Shown here: piece by piece, positions 42,820-51,696 of the stretch
Layout of the letters: each line of letters starts with the position of its first letter
Position numbering within the stretch: position 1 is the stretch's first letter
Assembly: GCA_036015235.1 (NCBI GenBank)
Contig: CP107926.1
Span: forward strand, 3,476,001 to 3,540,000
Length of the DNA stretch: 64,000 nt
From: Streptomyces sp. NBC_00433
GTDB lineage: Bacteria; Actinomycetota; Actinomycetes; Streptomycetales; Streptomycetaceae
Reading direction: 5' to 3'
Position numbers and translations under genes: made by a program
Notes under the pieces: generated by a model
Database searches by the model: none
The model's input: only the letters and a program-made list of their open reading frames with translations
Told to the model about the DNA's origin: nothing

Positions 42820-43644
42820 TTGGCCACCGGAACCACCCCCACCACCCCTGCCGCCCGCGGTGTACTCGCACCGGGGCGGGCCGCGATCTCCGCCCGGCAC
42901 CTGCGGACCGACCGGTGGTGGCTCTCACCGCTGGTCACCGCGGTAGCCCTGACGATCTTCATCATCTACGCCACCTGGCGGGCCTTCGCGAACGGCGACT
43001 ACTACTCGGCGCCCTACGTGTCGCCGCTGTACTCGCCCTGCCTGGCCTCGAACTGCGCGGACATGAACGGCGGCGCCGACTGGCACCTCTTCGGCGCCTG
43101 GTGGGGCCTGTCCCCCGCGCTGCTCGTGCTGGTCTTCCCGCTGGGCTTCCGGCTGACCTGCTACTACTACCGCAAGGCCTACTACCGCGGCTTCTGGGCG
43201 TCGCCGCCGGCCTGCGCGGTCGCCGAGCCGCACGCGAAGTACACCGGCGAGACCCGTCTGCCGCTGATCATGCAGAACATCCACCGGTACTTCTTCTACC
43301 TGGCGCTCCCGGTGGCCGGCATCCTGACCTACGACGTGGTGCTCGCCTTCCGCGACGAGCACGGCGCCTGGGGCCACGCGGGGCTCGGCACCCTGGTGAT
43401 GGTGCTGAACATCCTGCTGATCTGGGCGTACACCCTGTCCTGCCACTCCTGCCGGCACATCATCGGCGGCAAGCTCCGGCACTTCTCCGCCCACCCGGTG
43501 CGCTACCGGCTGTGGGGCTGGGTCGGCGCGCTCAACGGCCGCCACATGCTGCTCGCCTGGTCCTCGCTGATCAGTGTCGGACTCGCCGACCTCTACGTGT
43601 ACCTGGTGGCCAGCGGCGTATTCGACGATCCGAGGTTCTTCTGA
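42820..43644 (+). CDS. sdhC: Succinate dehydrogenase membrane anchor (actinobacterial Sdh1 type)
   Basis: Five-helix membrane anchor of 274 residues for a succinate:quinone oxidoreductase. Helices are visible near 38-55, 92-112, 155-175, 190-207 and 240-260. It holds AFANGDYYSAPYVSPLYSPC, a C-xxxx-C pair (Cys74 and Cys79), several in-membrane His, and TLSCHSCRHIIGG with Cys208, His209, Cys211 and His213. In M. smegmatis Sdh1, cryo-EM showed a Rieske-type [2Fe-2S] cluster within the membrane anchor, and this CHSCRH motif is the likely equivalent. The TTG start has CGGAG seven bases upstream. sdhA follows one base after the stop. Confidence 0.9.
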   Translation: MATGTTPTTPAARGVLAPGRAAISARHLRTDRWWLSPLVTAVALTIFIIYATWRAFANGDYYSAPYVSPLYSPCLASNCADMNGGADWHLFGAWWGLSPALLVLVFPLGFRLTCYYYRKAYYRGFWASPPACAVAEPHAKYTGETRLPLIMQNIHRYFFYLALPVAGILTYDVVLAFRDEHGAWGHAGLGTLVMVLNILLIWAYTLSCHSCRHIIGGKLRHFSAHPVRYRLWGWVGALNGRHMLLAWSSLISVGLADLYVYLVASGVFDDPRFF

Positions 43645-43645
43645 G

Positions 43646-45595
43646 ATGACACAAGTCGAACGGCACGCGTACGACGTGGTCGTGGTCGGCGCGGGCGGCG
43701 CGGGGCTGCGGGCCGCGATCGAGGCCCGGGAGCGGGGCATGCGCACCGCCGTGATCTGCAAGTCCCTCTTCGGCAAGGCCCATACGGTGATGGCCGAGGG
43801 CGGCATCGCGGCCAGCATGGGCAATGTCAACTCCCACGACAACTGGCAGGTGCACTTCCGCGACACCATGCGCGGCGGGAAGTTCCTCAACCAGTGGCGG
43901 ATGGCCGAGCTGCACGCCAAGGAGGCCCCCGACCGGGTGTGGGAGCTGGAGACCTGGGGCGCCCTTTTCGACCGCACCGCGGACGGCCGGATATCGCAGC
44001 GCAATTTCGGCGGCCACGAATACCCGCGGCTCGCGCACGTCGGCGACCGCACGGGCCTGGAGCTGATCCGCACCCTCCAGCAGAAGATCGTCTCGCTCCA
44101 GCAGGAGGACTTCGCCGAGACCGGCGACTACGAGGCCAGGCTGAAGGTCTTCCAGGAGTGCACGGTCACCCGGGTGCTGAAGGACGACGGCAAGGTGGCC
44201 GGGGTCTTCGGCTACGTCCGCGAGTCGGGCCGGCTGTTCGTGGTCGACGCGCCCGCGGTGGTGCTGGCCACCGGCGGCATCGGCAAGTCCTTCAAGGTCA
44301 CGTCGAACTCGTGGGAGTACACCGGCGACGGGCACGCGCTGGCGCTGCTGGCCGGGGCGCCGCTGATCAACATGGAGTTCATCCAGTTCCACCCCACCGG
44401 CATGGTCTGGCCGCCGTCGGTCAAGGGCATCCTGGTCACCGAGTCGGTGCGCGGCGACGGCGGGGTGCTGCGCAACAGCGACGGCGAGCGGTTCATGTTC
44501 GGCTACGTCCCCGACGTCTTCAAGGAGAAGTACGCGCAGAGCGAGGAGGAGGCCGACGGCTGGTACACCGACCCGGACAACCACCGCCGCCCGCCCGAGC
44601 TGCTGCCCCGCGACGAGGTGGCCCGCGCGATCAACTCCGAGGTCAAGGCCGGCCGCGGCACCCCGCACGGCGGGGTCTTCCTCGATGTGTCGACCCGGCT
44701 GCCCGCCGAGGAGATCAAGCGCCGGCTGCCGTCGATGCACCACCAGTTCAAGGAGCTGGCCGACGTCGACATCACCGCCGAGGCGATGGAGGTCGGCCCG
44801 ACCTGCCACTACATGATGGGCGGCGTCGACGTGGAGCCGGACACCGCGGCGGCCCGCGGGGTGCCGGGGCTCTTCGCGGCCGGCGAGGTGGCCGGCGGCA
44901 TGCACGGCTCCAACCGGCTCGGCGGCAACTCGCTGTCCGACCTGCTGGTCTTCGGCCGCAGGGCCGGGCTCCACGCGGCCGAATACGCGGCCGGGCTCGG
45001 CGAGCGGCGGCCCGCGGCGCCCGAGGCGCAGATCGACGCGGCGGCGGCGGAGGCGCTGCGGCCCTTCGGGGCGGCGGCGGAGGGCGACGAGCCGGCGGAG
45101 AACCCGTACACCCTGCACCAGGAGCTGCAGCAGGTGATGAACGACCTGGTCGGCATCATCAGGCGCGGCCCGGAGATGGAGCAGGCGCTGGAGCGGCTCG
45201 ACGGGCTGCGGGCCAGATCGCGGCGGGCGGGGGTGGAGGGCCACCGGCAGTTCAACCCCGGCTGGCACCTGGCCATCGACCTGCGGAACATGCTGCTGGT
45301 CAGCGAGTGCGTGGCCAAGGCCGCGCTGGAGCGCACCGAGAGCCGCGGCGGCCACACCCGCGACGACCACCCGGGGATGGACCGCGGCTGGCGCAAGGTC
45401 AACCTGGTGTGCGAGCTGGCCGCCGAGGACCCGGGCGGTGCGGACGCGGGCGGTGCGGACGCGGGCGGTGCGGACGAGCGGGCGCGGGTCGGGCTGCGGC
45501 AGCGCCCGATGGACCCGATACGGGCCGATCTGCTGGCCCTCTTCGAGCGGGAAGAGCTGCTGAAATACCTGACGGACGAGGAGCTTGACCGGTGA
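43646..45595 (+). CDS. sdhA: Succinate dehydrogenase/fumarate reductase flavoprotein subunit
   Basis: FAD-containing catalytic subunit of 649 residues that oxidises succinate to fumarate. The Rossmann motif GAGGAGLRAAIEARERG starts at residue 15. His46 in GKAHTVMAEGG is the expected covalent FAD attachment site. FHPTGMVWPP, RGDGGVLRNSDGERF, HMTMGGVDV-like CHYMMGGVDVEPDT and GSNRLGGNSLSDLLVFGRRA are family signatures. Near residue 600 the tail contains three GGADA-type pentapeptide repeats encoded by 15-base repeats. The start codon follows the sdhC stop directly, and its end overlaps sdhB by four bases (GTGA), so the three genes form one operon. Confidence 0.95.
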   Translation: MTQVERHAYDVVVVGAGGAGLRAAIEARERGMRTAVICKSLFGKAHTVMAEGGIAASMGNVNSHDNWQVHFRDTMRGGKFLNQWRMAELHAKEAPDRVWELETWGALFDRTADGRISQRNFGGHEYPRLAHVGDRTGLELIRTLQQKIVSLQQEDFAETGDYEARLKVFQECTVTRVLKDDGKVAGVFGYVRESGRLFVVDAPAVVLATGGIGKSFKVTSNSWEYTGDGHALALLAGAPLINMEFIQFHPTGMVWPPSVKGILVTESVRGDGGVLRNSDGERFMFGYVPDVFKEKYAQSEEEADGWYTDPDNHRRPPELLPRDEVARAINSEVKAGRGTPHGGVFLDVSTRLPAEEIKRRLPSMHHQFKELADVDITAEAMEVGPTCHYMMGGVDVEPDTAAARGVPGLFAAGEVAGGMHGSNRLGGNSLSDLLVFGRRAGLHAAEYAAGLGERRPAAPEAQIDAAAAEALRPFGAAAEGDEPAENPYTLHQELQQVMNDLVGIIRRGPEMEQALERLDGLRARSRRAGVEGHRQFNPGWHLAIDLRNMLLVSECVAKAALERTESRGGHTRDDHPGMDRGWRKVNLVCELAAEDPGGADAGGADAGGADERARVGLRQRPMDPIRADLLALFEREELLKYLTDEELDR

Positions 45596-46359
45596 CCCAC
45601 ACAGCGCACTTCAAGGTCTGGCGGGGCGACACCGACGGCGGTGACCTGCGGGACTACGAGGTCGAGGTGAACGACGGCGAGGTCGTCCTCGACATCATCC
45701 ACCGGTTGCAGGCCACCCAGGCCGCCGACCTCGCCGTCCGCTGGAACTGCAAGGCCGGCAAGTGCGGGTCGTGCAGTGCCGAGGTCAACGGGCGGCCGCG
45801 GCTGATGTGCATGACCCGGATGTCGGTCTTCGAGCCGGACGAGACGGTCACCGTCACCCCGCTGCGGGCCTTCCCGGTGATCCGCGACCTGGTCACGGAC
45901 GTGTCCTTCAACTACGACAAGGCCCGGCAGGTCCCGGCCTTCGTCCCGCCGAAGGGCGTGCAGGCCGGCGACTACCGCATGCAGCAGGTCGACGTGGAGC
46001 GCTCGCAGGAGTTCCGCAAGTGCATCGAGTGCTTCCTGTGCCAGGACACCTGCCATGTGGTCCGCGACCACGAGGAGAACAAGGCGGCCTTCGCCGGGCC
46101 GCGCTTCCTGATGCGGATCGCCGAGCTGGACATGCACCCGCTGGACGCGGCCGCCGACCAGGGGCTGGTGCGGGCCGCGTCCGCGCAGGAGGACCACGGG
46201 CTCGGCTACTGCAACATCACCAAGTGCTGCAGCGAGGTGTGCCCCGAGCACATCAAGATCACCGACAACGCGCTGATCCCGCTCAAGGAGCGTGCCATCG
46301 ACCGCAAGTACGACCCGCTGGTGTGGCTCGGCAGCAAGATCCGGCGCCGCCAGGGGTAG
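45592..46359 (+). CDS. sdhB: Succinate dehydrogenase iron-sulfur subunit
   Basis: Electron-transfer subunit of 255 residues. Cys53, Cys58, Cys61 and Cys73 (CKAGKCGSCSAEV, LMC) form the [2Fe-2S] site. CIECFLCQDTC near 144 and CNITKCCSEVCP near 205 supply the other two clusters. The family's usual length is about 240-255 residues. GTG start overlaps the sdhA stop. The product links the flavoprotein to the CHSCRH-containing anchor. Streptomycetes often carry a second, different succinate dehydrogenase elsewhere, which cannot be assessed here. Confidence 0.95.
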   Translation: MTHTAHFKVWRGDTDGGDLRDYEVEVNDGEVVLDIIHRLQATQAADLAVRWNCKAGKCGSCSAEVNGRPRLMCMTRMSVFEPDETVTVTPLRAFPVIRDLVTDVSFNYDKARQVPAFVPPKGVQAGDYRMQQVDVERSQEFRKCIECFLCQDTCHVVRDHEENKAAFAGPRFLMRIAELDMHPLDAAADQGLVRAASAQEDHGLGYCNITKCCSEVCPEHIKITDNALIPLKERAIDRKYDPLVWLGSKIRRRQG

Positions 46360-46416
46360 GGCCTGTCCGGCAGATCCCGCCTGGCCGGCGGGGTCCGGCA
46401 GGCCCTCGGCCGGATC

Positions 46417-46466
46417 GTACGGCGGTGCGCCCCGGGGGCCGCCACCCCCGGGGCGCACCGCCGTAC
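46417..46466 (+). terminator. Long perfect hairpin after sdhCAB
   Basis: Arms 46417-46438 and 46445-46466 are perfectly complementary over 22 bp, starting GTACGGCGGTGCGCCCC, with a 6-base loop CCGCCA. It is about 58 bases after the sdhB stop, has no T-run, and ends the operon before the TPM gene. Confidence 0.88.
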
Positions 46467-46582
46467 CCGCCTTTCGGACGACGACCGGGCGCCGCGCATA
46501 AGTCGCGTACCGCACATCCCGCACATAGCCTCCGAGGACAGCCACGCGGTGGAGACGTGGCGCGGGCGAAGGGCGCGGGCGC

Positions 46583-48709
46583 ATGAGGCGGCGAGTCCCA
46601 CGGTGGTGCGCGGCGCTGGGCGCGCTCGGGCTCGCCGTGCTGCTCCCGCACGCGGGCCAGGCCCGCGCCGACGATCCGGTCGCCCTGTCCCGCAGCGGCC
46701 AGATCACCGACAGGGTCGACGCGCTCCAGGGCCGCACCTTCCAGGTCGCCACCGCCCTCGACCAGCTCTTCGACGCCCGCCACCTCCAGCTCTTCGTCGC
46801 CTACGTCAACGGCTTCTCCGGCCGCAGCCCGCAGGACTGGGCCAATGCCACGGCGACCAGGAACGGGCTCGGCCGGCAGGACATCCTGCTGGCCGTCGCC
46901 ACCCACGACCAGCAGTACGCGGTCTCCGCCGACCAGGACTCCGGGCTCACCCAGGCCCAGCTGGACCAGGTCAGCTCCACCGCCGTCGAACCCGCGCTGC
47001 GGCAGAACGACTGGGCGGGCGCGGCCGTCGGCGCCGCCAACGGCTACGACGCGGTGCTCGCCGGCCGCCCGGTGGCCGCGCCCACCATCACCCCGGGCAC
47101 CGCGGACCCCGGCGGCGGGAATTCGGGCAGGAACGGTTCCGCCGACCTGTGGATCCCGGTCGTCGCGGTGGCCGCGGGAGGCCTGGTCGTCCTCTACGCG
47201 ATCCGGCGCCGCCGGAACACCCCCACGGGCCGCCCCCCGGAACCCGCGGGCGCCGGACCGGTGGCCGGCGGGCGCGGCCGCCGCTACGCCCCGAAGCCGA
47301 CACCGCTGCCCGAACTGGACTCGCAGGCCGGGCAGCTGCTGGTGGCCACCGACGACGCGGTGCGCACCAGCGAGGAGGACGTCGGTTTCGCGGCCGCCCA
47401 GCTCGGCGAGGCGGCCGCACAGCCCTTCACCGAGGCGGTCGACTACGCCAGGGGCGAGCTGGCCGCCGCCTTCCGGCGGCGGCAGAAGCTGGACGACGCC
47501 GTCCCCGCGGACGACGTGGCCAGGCGGCAGCTGCTGGACGAGATCCTCTCCCGCTGCACCCAGGCCAACCGGCGGCTCGACGCGGAGTCCGAGGCCTTCG
47601 ACCGGCTGCGCGCGATGGAGGCCAACGCCCCGCGGCTCCTCGAAGAGGCCGAGGCCAGGGCCGCCGCCCTGCCGGGCCGGATCGCCGCGGCCGAGGCGGC
47701 GCTCACACCGCTGGCCGCGACCTACGCCGACCCGGCGATCGAGCCGGTCGCCGGGCACCCCGCCGAGGCCCGCGACCGGCTGGACTTCGCCCAGGCCGGC
47801 CTCGACCAGGCCCGTGCGGCGATCGGCACCGACCACGGCCGCGCCGCGGTCTTCGTCCGCGCGGCCGAGGGCGCCCTGGGCCAGGCCACCGCCCTGGCCG
47901 ACTCGGTCACCCGCCGCGCCGACGAGCTGCACGCCGCCGACACGGCGCTGCGCGCGGCCCTGACGGAGACCGACGCGGACCTGGCGGAGGCCAGGACGCT
48001 GCCGGGCGCGGACGCCGCGGGCCGGGCGGGCAACGCCGGCGGCGACCACGCCGACCTGCGCGGCCGGATCGCGCGCGCCGAGGTGGTGGTCGCCGCCGTG
48101 CGGGCGGAGCTGGCCGGCGGGCGCCACGAACCGATCGCGGGGCTGCGGCGGGTGGCGGAGGCGGACGCGGGCCTGGCCGAAGCGCTGGCCGGGGCGCGCG
48201 GGCGGGAGGCCGGAGGGCAGCGGGCGCGCGGGCTGCTCGACCGGGCGCTGCTCGGGGCCCGCAGTCAGGTCGCGGCGGCCCGTGACGTGATCACCACCCA
48301 CCGTGCCGCGATCGGCAGCCAGGCGCGTACCCGGCTGGCGGAGGCCGAGCGCCGCCTCCAGCGGGCCGAGGCCGCCGCCCCCACCTCGGCGGCCCTGACC
48401 GACGCGGGGGACGCCGACCGCCTGGCCCGGGAGGCCCAGCGGCTGGCCCGGGAGGACGTCGGCTCCTTCGGCGCGGCCTCCTACGGCGGCCGCCGGGGCG
48501 GACCCGGCATGGGCGGCATCGGCGGCGCGATGCTCGGCGGCATCATCCTCGGCGAGCTGTTCGGCAACGGCCGCGGGAACCGCCGGGCTTACGGCAGCCT
48601 GGGCGGCATGCGCGGCCTGGGGGGCGGCGGCGACTTCGGCGGCGCGGGCCCCGGCAGCTTCGGCGGCACCGAGACCCGCGGCCGCATGGGGGGCGGGGGG
48701 CGCTTCTAG
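46583..48709 (+). CDS. TPM-domain membrane protein with long coiled-coil region
   Basis: A 708-residue envelope protein. Signal peptide RRRVPRWCAALGALGLAVLL ends near QARADD. Residues 30-160 are a TPM_phosphatase domain (RSGQITDRVDALQG, QLFVAYVNGFSGRSPQDWA, NGLGRQDILLAVATHDQQYA, WAGAAVGAANGYDAVL). One transmembrane helix near 190 (LWIPVVAVAAGGLVVLYAIR) precedes about 430 residues of Ala/Arg/Glu-rich coiled coil. The last 90 residues are Gly-rich (GGRRGGPGMGGIGGAMLGG, ending MGGGGRF). The ATG has only weak GAAGGG upstream. TPM proteins have been linked to photosystem repair in plants and to envelope functions in bacteria; the bacterial role is not known. Confidence 0.85.
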   Translation: MRRRVPRWCAALGALGLAVLLPHAGQARADDPVALSRSGQITDRVDALQGRTFQVATALDQLFDARHLQLFVAYVNGFSGRSPQDWANATATRNGLGRQDILLAVATHDQQYAVSADQDSGLTQAQLDQVSSTAVEPALRQNDWAGAAVGAANGYDAVLAGRPVAAPTITPGTADPGGGNSGRNGSADLWIPVVAVAAGGLVVLYAIRRRRNTPTGRPPEPAGAGPVAGGRGRRYAPKPTPLPELDSQAGQLLVATDDAVRTSEEDVGFAAAQLGEAAAQPFTEAVDYARGELAAAFRRRQKLDDAVPADDVARRQLLDEILSRCTQANRRLDAESEAFDRLRAMEANAPRLLEEAEARAAALPGRIAAAEAALTPLAATYADPAIEPVAGHPAEARDRLDFAQAGLDQARAAIGTDHGRAAVFVRAAEGALGQATALADSVTRRADELHAADTALRAALTETDADLAEARTLPGADAAGRAGNAGGDHADLRGRIARAEVVVAAVRAELAGGRHEPIAGLRRVAEADAGLAEALAGARGREAGGQRARGLLDRALLGARSQVAAARDVITTHRAAIGSQARTRLAEAERRLQRAEAAAPTSAALTDAGDADRLAREAQRLAREDVGSFGAASYGGRRGGPGMGGIGGAMLGGIILGELFGNGRGNRRAYGSLGGMRGLGGGGDFGGAGPGSFGGTETRGRMGGGGRF

Positions 48710-48754
48710 GGCCTGCCGTCCGGATCTCCGCGGTGTCCGGTGGGGTGCGTCGCA

Positions 48755-48772
48755 AGGGCGGAGTACCGCCCT
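48755..48772. terminator. Small hairpin between convergent TPM and SpoIIE genes
   Basis: AGGGCGG-AGTA-CCGCCCT, seven base pairs with a 4-base loop, 45 bases after the TPM stop. Weak, but it is the only stem seen in the 145-base convergent gap. Confidence 0.42.
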
Positions 48773-48854
48773 CGTGCCGGGCGTACTCGGGCGACAGCGA
48801 CAACGCGGCAACGTACCGCCTGGCGTATCGACCGGCGGTGCTGGGGCCTGACGG

Positions 48855-51419
48855 TCAGAACATGCTCAGCAGTTCGTCCACCGTCGGGGTCGCGACGTGG
48901 GACTGCCGTCCGGGCAGGGCGAGTTCGAACCACACCGTCTTGCCGCGGTGGGTGCGCCTGCTGCCCCAGCTCTCGCTGAGCATCGTGACCAGTTGCAGCC
49001 CGCGGCCGCCCTCGTCGGTGTCGCGTGCGCGGCGGCGGCGCGGCTGGACCAGGGCGCTGTCCCACACCTCGCACACCAGGGTGCGGTCCAGCAGCAGGCG
49101 CAGCCTGATGTCGCCGTAGCCGTGCCGCAGCGCGTTGGTGACCAGCTCGCTGACCAGCAGTTCGGTGGTGTCGACCAGGTCGCCGAGGTCCCAGGCGAGC
49201 AGCTGCTCGCGGGCCAGCTCGCGGGCCCTGGCCACCGACGTGGGCTGCGGCTTGAGCGTCCAGTCGCCGACCTGGTCGGCGGGCAGGCCCTGGATACGGG
49301 CCATCAGCAGCGCGATGTCGTCCTCGCCGTGCGCGGTGTCCAGGGTGGCGAGCACGTGGTCGCAGATGTCCTCCAGCGGCCGATCCGGGCCGTCGAGGGA
49401 CAGCCTGAAGGCGTCGAGGCCCTCGTCCAGCGGGAGGCTGCGCGACTCGACCAGGCCGTCGGTGTAGAGCGCGAGCAGCGCCCCCTCGGGCAGCTCGACC
49501 TCGCTCTCCTCGAACGGCTCGCCGCCGACGCCCAGCGGGACCCCCCTGGGCAGTTCGAGCAGCAGCGGCGACTCGCCGGGTTCCACGACGACCGGCGGCA
49601 GATGGCCCGCGTTGGCGATCGTGCAGCGGCGGGTGACGGCGTCGTAGACGACGTAGACGCAGGTGGCCAGGTAGACCTCGGTGAGGTCGGACTCTCCGTG
49701 CTCCTTCGTCCTGCGGGTGCGGCCGGGGGTGGGGGCGCCCAGGCCCCGTACGACCTCGTCCAGGGCGCTGAGCACCTCGCCGGGCTCCAGGTCGAGCATC
49801 GCCAGCGTCCGCACGGCCGTGCGCAGTTCGCCCATCGCGACCGCGGCCCGCAGGCCGCGGCCCATCACGTCGCCGACGACCAGGGCGGTGCGGTGCCCCG
49901 GCAGTTCGATGACGTCGAACCAGTCGCCGCCGACCTCGGTCTCCATGCTGCCCGGCAGGTAGCGGCAGGCGATGTCGAGGCCCGCGGCCTCCGGGTCGTC
50001 AGGCGGCAGCAGGCTGCGCTGGAGGATCAGCGCGCGTTCGTGCTCGCGGCGGTAGAGGCGGGCGTTGTCGATGAAGATGGCGGCACGCGCGGCCAGTTCC
50101 TCGGCCAGCATGCGGTCGCGCTCGGTGAAGGGCTCGCTGCCCTTGGCGCGGGAGAACTGCACCAGGCCCAGGACCGTGTCGCGGGCGACCATCGGCACCA
50201 CGAGGGTGGACTGCACCATGGCGCCGCCCAGGTCCTGCCCGCCGTCGCCGTCGAGGAACTGCGGCTGCGCGGTGCGCAGCGCGCGGGCGCTTGCGGAGCT
50301 GAAGCGGTAGCGGTGGACGGAGCCGACGGCGACCGGGCCGTCGTCGGCCGACACGTCGTCGTCGTCGCCGGCCATCGCGACGGGCGCGTCGGAGACGGAG
50401 CTGGCGAAGGCGACCCTGCGCAGCTCGCCGCTGCCGTCGGTGGTGCCGGCCAGCTCCTCGGCGCCGGACAGCAGCGCCTGGTAGAGGTCGACGGACGCCA
50501 GGTCGCAGAAGTGCGGCACCGCCACGTCGAGCAGTTCGCGCGCGGTGGTCTCCAGGTCGAGCGAGGTGCCGATCCGCGCGCCCGCCTCGTTGAGCAGCGC
50601 CAGGTTGCGCCGGGCGTGCGCGGCCTCGCGCTCGGCGCGCTGGCGTCCTGTGACGTCCATCGCCAGGCCCGCGACGCCGATCGGGCGGCCTGAGGAGCTG
50701 TGCAGCCGGTAGAGGGAGATCGACCAGCGGCGCCTGCCCGGGTCGCCGGGCACGGTGCCGACCAGGGGCATGTCCAGGACCGCCTCGCCGGTCTCCAGCA
50801 CCTGGCGCAGGGCGGCGGTCAGCCGGTCGGCCTCGACCCGGGACAGGAAGTCGTGCGGGCCGCGCCCGCGGTGCTCCTCGGCGGGGCGGCCGAAGACGGT
50901 GGCGAAGCGGTCGTTGACCCGGATCAGCCGCAGCCGGTTGTCGAACAGCACGAAGCCCATCGGGGACTGCCCGAAGACCGCCTGGGAGGCGGCCAGATCG
51001 GTCTCGATCTGCCGCAGCGTGGCCACGTCGACGGCGATGCACAGGGCGCCGCGGTCGGCGGGCATGACATAGACCTCGGCCAGGCCCTCGGCGCCCGACG
51101 CGTCGCTGTACGGGACGAGTCCGGTCCACTCGCGGCCGTTGAGGATGTCGGTGAGCCGCTCGTGGCCGCGGTCCTGCACGTGGGGAGGCGCGAACGCGGC
51201 GATGGGGTCGCGGCCGACGGCGTCGTCGGCGGAGACGCCGAAGAATTCGGCGGCCCTTTCACTCCACTGCTCGATACGTCCGTCGGGGCCGAGCGAGAAC
51301 GACGCGACTCGTATGTAGTCGTAGATGGAGCCGGGCGGACTTGACTGCCAGACCGCGGTCTCTGCCGCCGCGTCCGGATCGTCTCCTGGCGGAACCGCCC
51401 CTGCTGGCATGTCGCTCAC
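48855..51419 (-). CDS. PAS/GAF SpoIIE-type phosphatase with HATPase domain (tandem copy A)
   Basis: Regulatory protein of 854 residues. Order by eye: PAS (about 30-140), PAS (about 145-270, ending AGLAMDVTGRQRAE), GAF (about 285-470, ending RAAIFIDNARLYRRE), SpoIIE/PP2C domain and HATPase tail. The phosphatase starts near EVGGDWFD and has VVGDVMGRG, NAGHLPPV and LYTDGLVESR. The tail has ELLVSELVTNALRHG and EGGRGLQLVTM. All metal-binding Asp of the PP2C fold appear present. It is followed upstream by a gene of the same architecture and almost the same length, so the pair arose by duplication. GTG start with GGAGGGG about ten bases upstream. The likely role is signal-dependent control of anti-sigma/anti-anti-sigma switches; targets are unknown. 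Confidence 0.9.
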   Translation of the reverse strand: MSDMPAGAVPPGDDPDAAAETAVWQSSPPGSIYDYIRVASFSLGPDGRIEQWSERAAEFFGVSADDAVGRDPIAAFAPPHVQDRGHERLTDILNGREWTGLVPYSDASGAEGLAEVYVMPADRGALCIAVDVATLRQIETDLAASQAVFGQSPMGFVLFDNRLRLIRVNDRFATVFGRPAEEHRGRGPHDFLSRVEADRLTAALRQVLETGEAVLDMPLVGTVPGDPGRRRWSISLYRLHSSSGRPIGVAGLAMDVTGRQRAEREAAHARRNLALLNEAGARIGTSLDLETTARELLDVAVPHFCDLASVDLYQALLSGAEELAGTTDGSGELRRVAFASSVSDAPVAMAGDDDDVSADDGPVAVGSVHRYRFSSASARALRTAQPQFLDGDGGQDLGGAMVQSTLVVPMVARDTVLGLVQFSRAKGSEPFTERDRMLAEELAARAAIFIDNARLYRREHERALILQRSLLPPDDPEAAGLDIACRYLPGSMETEVGGDWFDVIELPGHRTALVVGDVMGRGLRAAVAMGELRTAVRTLAMLDLEPGEVLSALDEVVRGLGAPTPGRTRRTKEHGESDLTEVYLATCVYVVYDAVTRRCTIANAGHLPPVVVEPGESPLLLELPRGVPLGVGGEPFEESEVELPEGALLALYTDGLVESRSLPLDEGLDAFRLSLDGPDRPLEDICDHVLATLDTAHGEDDIALLMARIQGLPADQVGDWTLKPQPTSVARARELAREQLLAWDLGDLVDTTELLVSELVTNALRHGYGDIRLRLLLDRTLVCEVWDSALVQPRRRRARDTDEGGRGLQLVTMLSESWGSRRTHRGKTVWFELALPGRQSHVATPTVDELLSMF

Positions 51420-51696
51420 TCGCCCGACCCCTCCAGCTCAGCACACATGGACCGGTTGGAGCTGAGTATTCAGCATGCGGACCGTCCAGCACACGGTCTT
51501 GTCGATCACAGCATCATCTCGGCTCGTGGGGCACGGGGGCCGTCCCCTGGACACCTCGGTCGCACCTTTCGCTCTCGTCTCTTCGGGATACCCGGCACAC
51601 GCCCCGCGAACCATTTCGGTGATCACAACGGGGGCGCTGTGGCGGTGGTCACGGGAGCGGCCGTCACGGCTGTCACGGAAGTACCGGTTCGAACCA

